A stretch of DNA of 58,271 nt from JACIYW01 sp014359745 (lineage in GTDB: Bacteria > Pseudomonadota > Alphaproteobacteria > Rhodobacterales > Rhodobacteraceae): contig JBNPWE010000018.1 of the NCBI GenBank assembly GCA_050433985.1, forward strand, positions 1-58,271, given 5' to 3'. The notes beneath the pieces were generated by a model, which was not told where the DNA came from, searched no databases, and saw only the letters and a program-made list of their open reading frames with translations. The translations under genes were made by a program, and so were the position numbers. This document shows, in pieces, positions 53,988 through 58,271 of this stretch (within the stretch, counting starts at the first letter, position 1; each line of letters begins with the position of its first letter).

Positions 53988-55043
53988 ATGCTGCCCTCTG
54001 GTATAATATTCAAGTCCTACGCAGCCGAAGAGGCTTTTCTTGTAACCCGTCCGCAGAAGCTGGTTTTCGCGCTGTTTATTGTTGCACTGTTCCTGTTCCC
54101 CATGGTCGGCTCGACCTATCTGGTGGGCACGGTTTCTGTCATGATGATCACCATGATCGCGGTTCTGGGCTTGCAGATCACGGTGGGCATGGCCGGCCAG
54201 ATCAACCTCGGCCAGTCGGCGTTTGTTGGGGTCGGGGCCTATGTCACGGCGGCGATGGCGGTGAATTACGAGTTGCCGTTCTGGCTGGCGATCCCGATTG
54301 GCGGTCTGACGGCGGGTCTGACCAGCATCTTGTTCGGCCTGCCGGCAGCGCGGATCAAGGGGTTCTATCTGGCCCTGACCACCGTGGCCGCGCAGGTGAT
54401 GTTCCCGCTTGCCATCTCGCGCCTGCCGCAGTCGTGGTTTGGCGGCTCCAACGGCATGTCGATGCCGTCAATGGAACTGTTCGGCTACGAAATCTGGGGG
54501 CAGACGGGGCTTTATCTGGTCAACCTGTGCTTTCTGATCGTGTTCACCACGCTGGCCTTCAACCTGCAGCGCAGCCGCGTCGGACGCGCCTTTATCGCCA
54601 TTCGCGAGAACGACGTGGTGGCGCCCGTGATGGGCATCAACCTGGTAAAGTACAAGATTCTGGCGTTCTTCATCGGTGCGGTGTTCGCTGGCATTTCGGG
54701 CGGGCTTTACGCTTATTACGTCACCTACGTCACCGCCGAGCAATTCACCCTTTGGCTGTCGGTGATCTATCTCGGCATGTTGCTGATCGGCGGCATGACC
54801 AGCCCGCTGGGGGCGATATTCGGGGTGATTATCATCACGTTCTTGCAGGAAACCACGCACGAGATCGGCGGCTATCTGTCCGGCAGGATCAGCTTTGTCG
54901 ATGAAAGCGTGCTGTTCCCGGCCACCAACATTCTGCTGGGCGCCGTCATCATCGCTGTGCTGATCTTTGAACCGCATGGCATGGTGCGGCGCTGGCGGAT
55001 CGCTAAAGCGGCCTATCGGATATGGCCCAACCCGCATGGATAG
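53988..55043 (+). CDS. livM: Liv-type ABC transporter permease LivM
   Basis: 351 residues, with about eight to nine membrane segments and AAAGGA before the ATG. GMAGQINLGQSAFVGVGAYV and AIRENDVVAPVMGINLVKYK (coupling helix) identify LivM. The LivH partner and LivG ATPase are not found in the window for this system. The gene abuts the divergent CoA-transferase gene by only 14 nt, too little for two promoters, so the missing livG/livH were probably upstream before a rearrangement. Confidence 0.9.
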   Translation: MLPSGIIFKSYAAEEAFLVTRPQKLVFALFIVALFLFPMVGSTYLVGTVSVMMITMIAVLGLQITVGMAGQINLGQSAFVGVGAYVTAAMAVNYELPFWLAIPIGGLTAGLTSILFGLPAARIKGFYLALTTVAAQVMFPLAISRLPQSWFGGSNGMSMPSMELFGYEIWGQTGLYLVNLCFLIVFTTLAFNLQRSRVGRAFIAIRENDVVAPVMGINLVKYKILAFFIGAVFAGISGGLYAYYVTYVTAEQFTLWLSVIYLGMLLIGGMTSPLGAIFGVIIITFLQETTHEIGGYLSGRISFVDESVLFPATNILLGAVIIAVLIFEPHGMVRRWRIAKAAYRIWPNPHG

Positions 55044-55191
55044 AAGGACGAATACAACAGAACTTGGTGCGCATCGCGGAACGCGCCGAATGGACGGCTG
55101 GCAACGCCGGAACTCCGCCCAGGAACAATCTCCGCGACACCGGTTCTTCCGGTGCTCAAAAAGGTGAAGTCCAACAAAGGAAGGACAAAAT

Positions 55192-56430
55192 ATGTCGATC
55201 GTTAGAAGTATTCAAACGCTTGGGCGAGGTGCTGCTGCGGCTGCCGTGTTAGGGCTGTCGCTTGTGAGTGCTCCAATGGCACAGGCCGAAACCGACTATA
55301 CGTTCAGTGTGTCGGTCGATTTCACCGGTCCATTTGCCGACATCATGCCGAACTGGCATGCGGCGCACCGGGCCATGGTGGACTACTGGAACGATACCAC
55401 CGGCAAGGATCTGGGCGTCAAGGTCAACATGGCTGTCAACGATATGCGCTATGACGCATCCGTCGTGGCCAAGACCTGGCCCGGCATCCTGGCCAGCGCA
55501 AAGCCGATCATGCATATCGGCATGGGCTCGCCCGACCTGATGAGCCTGATGAAACGCCTGCCGCGCGATCAGGTGCCGATGATCATGGGCACCGCCATGG
55601 TCGGTACGGTCTGGGCGCCCGATGGCTGGCATTTCTCGTTCCGCCCGACCTATAGCCATGAATTCGCGGCCATGCTGGATCATCTGCAAAAGGGACTGGG
55701 CGAGGACCGCCCGCTGCGCATCGGCACCGTTTCTACACAGGGGCGCGCCGGCTACGAAGATCAGGTCAAGGGCGTCGTGCAACTGACCAAGATGTATCCC
55801 GACCGGTTCGAGATCGCCGGCCACGAATGGGTTGCCGACCATCCGGTGACCGTCACCAACGAAATCCGCCGGATGCTGGAAAGCAAACCGGACGCGATCA
55901 TCATCGGTGCCACCACAACTCAGGTGATTGCCACCGTGCGCGCGCTTGAGGAGCTGAAAGCCTCTGACGTCGCCGTTGTCACCGCCTCGCAGAATGGCCT
56001 GGACATAGTTTCCGAATCGTTGGGTCTGGACGCGCTCGAGGGTGACTATTCGGTTTTCTCCTTCGCCCCATCGATGGAGCCGGGTCTGAAGGCGCGCGAT
56101 GTCTATAACAAGTACCACACTGGGGCGGGGAAATGGGATCTGGGCGCGGCGCAATCAGCGGCACAGATGCTGGTAGCCTTGCGCACGCTGGAAGGCGCAG
56201 TCGCAGCGGTTGGCGCCGACAAGGTAACCGGGAAGGCGATGTATGAAAGCCTGTTGGCGACCAATTTCACGTCCGAGATGATGCTTGGCCTGACGCCAGA
56301 CTTGGATTTCGACACCACCGCGCCGTTCCCGGTGGGCGAAATCAGGGCAAAGGCGATCACCGTCAAGGACGGGGTGATCGTGCCTGCGTCCGACGGCTGG
56401 ATGACGGCGCCGTTGCTTGAAAAATGGTGA
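55192..56430 (+). CDS. livK: Periplasmic substrate-binding protein, second Liv system
   Basis: 412 residues, AAGGACAAAAT upstream. Signal peptide about 1-33 (AAAAAVLGLSLVSAPMAQA|ETDYTF). Type I periplasmic fold: FSVSVDFTGPFADIMPNWH, ASAKPIMHIGMGSPDLMSLM, RIGTVSTQGRAGYEDQVKG. It differs strongly from the first LivK and lacks leucine-binder landmarks, as expected for a Liv system in a catabolic cluster. The 148-nt gap before it is unusually long for the operon and has no recognisable gene. Confidence 0.88.
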   Translation: MSIVRSIQTLGRGAAAAAVLGLSLVSAPMAQAETDYTFSVSVDFTGPFADIMPNWHAAHRAMVDYWNDTTGKDLGVKVNMAVNDMRYDASVVAKTWPGILASAKPIMHIGMGSPDLMSLMKRLPRDQVPMIMGTAMVGTVWAPDGWHFSFRPTYSHEFAAMLDHLQKGLGEDRPLRIGTVSTQGRAGYEDQVKGVVQLTKMYPDRFEIAGHEWVADHPVTVTNEIRRMLESKPDAIIIGATTTQVIATVRALEELKASDVAVVTASQNGLDIVSESLGLDALEGDYSVFSFAPSMEPGLKARDVYNKYHTGAGKWDLGAAQSAAQMLVALRTLEGAVAAVGADKVTGKAMYESLLATNFTSEMMLGLTPDLDFDTTAPFPVGEIRAKAITVKDGVIVPASDGWMTAPLLEKW

Positions 56431-56474
56431 TCACACCAGTCTGAACACCTGATGACAAGGGAAGGATCCTGACA

Positions 56475-57272
56475 GTGTTGCTTGAACTCAAGAATGTCGA
56501 AGTCGTCTATAGCGGCGTTGTTCAGGTTCTCAGAAGCGTCAATATCGACGTTCCCAAGGGAAGTGTCGTGGCGATTCTGGGTGCAAACGGCGCCGGCAAG
56601 TCAACCACGCTCAAGGCGATCTCCAGCTTGCTGGAGATCGAACACGGCGAGGTTTCGGACGGTGAAATTCTGTATCAGGGAAAAGACATCGCCAATACGG
56701 ACCCTGCCGACATCGTGCGTCAGGGGATTGTTCAGGTGCTTGAGGGCCGCAAGGTTCTTGAGCATTTGACAGTCGAACAGAACCTGCGCCTCGGAGCGCA
56801 TTTTCGCAAAGACCGCGACGTGGTCGCCGAGGATGTGGAGCGCGTTTTCAACTATTTCCCGGCCCTGCGCGCTCTGCTGAAACGCACCGCCGGCTATCTG
56901 TCGGGAGGCGAAATGCAGATGTTGCTGGTCGGGCGCGCACTGCTGGCCAAGCCCAAAATCCTACTTCTGGATGAGCCGACGATGGGGTTGGCGCCGTTGA
57001 TCGTAGAGGAAATCGTATCCTGTCTGAAACAGATTCATGCACAGGAAGACATGAGCATGATTATCGTTGAACAGAACGCCAACGCGGCCCTGTCGGTGGC
57101 CGACTATGCCTATGTTCTGGAAAACGGACGCATCGTCATGCATGGGCCCAAAGAGGAATTGCAGAAGAACCAGGATATCCAGGAATTCTATCTGGGCCTC
57201 TCCATAGGCCAAGACCGCAAAAGTTTTCGTGAGATCAAACACTATAAGCGCCGCAAACGATGGCTTGGCTAG
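56475..57272 (+). CDS. livF: Liv-type ABC transporter ATPase LivF, second system
   Basis: 265 residues from a GTG at 56475 with GAAGGA upstream. Walker A GANGAGKST, signature LSGGEMQMLLVGRALL, Walker B PKILLLDEPTMGLAP, switch VEQNANAALS. The C-terminal tail SFREIKHYKRRKRWLG extends beyond the usual LivF end. It needs a LivG partner, not present nearby. Confidence 0.92.
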   Translation: MLLELKNVEVVYSGVVQVLRSVNIDVPKGSVVAILGANGAGKSTTLKAISSLLEIEHGEVSDGEILYQGKDIANTDPADIVRQGIVQVLEGRKVLEHLTVEQNLRLGAHFRKDRDVVAEDVERVFNYFPALRALLKRTAGYLSGGEMQMLLVGRALLAKPKILLLDEPTMGLAPLIVEEIVSCLKQIHAQEDMSMIIVEQNANAALSVADYAYVLENGRIVMHGPKEELQKNQDIQEFYLGLSIGQDRKSFREIKHYKRRKRWLG

Positions 57273-57432
57273 GCAGGAATTTTCATTGTGACACCCTGGC
57301 TCTGCTTGAGCCGCCGGGGTCAGTACGGAAAAAGGGAGAAAACGCTGCCTCCGGCAATTTGAAAATGGCCTAACAAGAACAAACCCTGATTGTTCGCACC
57401 GGTGGTTCGGGGGGGTATTCAGGAGGAGCAAA

Positions 57433-57501
57433 ATGACGGCAATCAACGATATTTACCCGAGTCTTCAAACCGCTCATTCTCATACCAACGGCCCCGGTCC
57501 G
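57433..57501 (+). pseudogene. Truncated gene start downstream of livF
   Basis: AGGAGGAGCAAA precedes an ATG at 57433 that gives MTAINDIYPSLQTAHSHTNG and a stop at 57501. The ribosome site is one of the best in the window, yet the frame is only 22 codons and ends against the IS630 remnant. It is most likely the 5' end of the next catabolic gene, cut off by the insertion. Confidence 0.4.
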
Positions 57502-57570
57502 TGACTCTCGCTGATGGCTTCCCTTCGGTTCGCCGCTGTGATTCCCTTCCATCGGAGCATGGACGTTTCG

Positions 57571-58157
57571 ATGGCGGTTGCGATCACAAGAACGGATTTG
57601 TCGGCGCGTGAGCTTCGGGTTGCGGCGGCGAAGGCGAAGGATGGCAAGGCGGCGCGGCGCATGCTGGCGATCGCGCTGGTGCTGGAGGGGGTGGATCGCA
57701 AGACCGCCGCCGAGAGCTGCGGGATGGACCGGCAGACGCTACGGGGTGAGGAGGATCGGAAAACCGTCCAGTGGACGGTTTTCCCGACGAACGGGCACCG
57801 CTACAACGCCGAAGGGCTGGCGGGGCTGTCCGACCGGGCCCGCGCCGCGGCTGAGCCCTGATCAGAAGGCCGAGCTGGCGCAGATGGTGCGCGAAGGTCC
57901 CGACCCTGCCGTGGACGGGGTGGTGCGCTGGCGGCGCATCGACCTTGAGCGCAAGATCGCGGCGCGCCTCTCGCGTCACCATGCACGAGCGCACGGTGGG
58001 CAAGCAGTTGGCCGCGCTCGGATTTCGTCGGCTGTCGGTGCGTCCGCAGCACCCGAAATCCGATCCCGAGGCCCAGGAGGCGTTCAAAAAAACTTCGTCG
58101 CGACCGTAACCGACGCCCTGCCGGATCACGCCCGGGGAAACCCCTGGAGGTGTGGTT
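57571..58157 (+). pseudogene. Frameshifted IS630-family transposase
   Basis: The start MAVAITRTDLSARELRVAAA with RMLAIALVLEGVDRKTAAES and MDRQTLR is the helix-turn-helix end of IS630-family transposases. A 51-nt stretch containing a perfect palindrome replaces three expected codons after MDRQTLR. The frame is then shifted near 57845, again near 57970 (RVTMHERTVGKQLAALGF in another phase) and in the A run at 58085-58093. Homology stops after EVWFQ at about 58157, before the DDE catalytic core, so the element is dead. It ends the second Liv operon. Confidence 0.75.
57758..57784. repeat. Perfect palindrome inside the IS630 transposase
   Basis: GGAAAACCGTCCA and TGGACGGTTTTCC are exact complements separated by a single G: 13-bp arms in 27 nt. 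It lies in sequence foreign to the transposase; 51 nt replace about 9, keeping the frame. This looks like a small mobile or structural palindromic unit. Confidence 0.7.
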
Positions 58158-58271
58158 CCAGAAGTTCGCCATTGATGGTAAGGTTCCGCCGAGGGCCGTC
58201 TTGCCTCAGCAGTTCTTCTCGTCGGCCATGATGCTCTCGATGACTTTGGGATCACACTGTTCGTCGCGCAG
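58158..58271. other. Unassigned right end of window
   Basis: After IS630 homology stops the last 114 bases read as short frames only. One phase ends ...HDALDDFGITLFVAQ and could be a gene fragment running out of the window; I cannot name it. Confidence 0.2.

Overview
The window looks like a chromosomal segment of a Rhodobacteraceae-type alphaproteobacterium. The evidence is high GC with strong GC3 coding, a class I PHA synthase, a pyrB plus non-catalytic dihydroorotase pair, rpsO-pnp, parE, valS, glcDEF, and several branched-chain-type (Liv) ABC uptake systems next to catabolic genes. This is inferred from protein families and gene order; no database search was run.

Layout. (1) 1-7.4 kb is a graveyard of mobile and defence-type DNA. 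It holds a truncated and a complete IS1111-group (IS110 family) element, a MuF-like/GH19 two-domain protein coupled to a small exported protein (probable toxin-immunity pair), a DUF3883-type N-terminus, a serine-recombinase C-terminus joined in frame to a restriction/DISARM-like methylase fragment, a decayed IS5 transposase and the C-terminus of a SIR2-like protein. (2) 7.45-21.4 kb is a catabolic locus: livF-livG-livHM(fused)-livK on the minus strand, a MarR regulator, then a tightly overlapping minus-strand operon (FAD subunit, fused 2Fe-2S/molybdopterin subunit, 6-hydroxynicotinate reductase, UPF0280, two DUF1185 paralogues) and a divergent enamidase. Together these give the reductive nicotinate route known from Eubacterium barkeri (hydroxylation, ring reduction, enamide hydrolysis), here in a presumably respiring bacterium. 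(3) 21.6-49 kb is mainly housekeeping: phaC, ETF-ubiquinone oxidoreductase, plsY, pyrB/DUF4268/pseudo-pyrC, UDG, LysE exporter, moaB, a lipid-type ABC exporter, two aminotransferases, valS, parE, a trypsin-like protease, glcDEF, pnp and rpsO. (4) 49.6-57.3 kb holds an exported protein of unknown function, a second catabolic block (2,4-dienoyl-CoA-reductase-like enzyme plus CoA-transferase beta subunit) abutting a divergent, incomplete Liv set (livM, livK, livF). (5) The right end is a frameshifted IS630 transposase carrying a small perfect palindrome.

Most notable are: the nicotinate-type operon with UPF0280 (ApbE-like) and twin DUF1185 proteins as unexplained partners of a reductase whose E. 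barkeri homologue has covalent flavin; a motif shared by the marR and enamidase upstream regions; the MuF-GH19/exported protein pair; the 3' non-coding region of the IS1111 element, a candidate guide RNA; and a DUF4268 nuclease-like gene placed between pyrB and pyrC with 4-nt overlaps on both sides.
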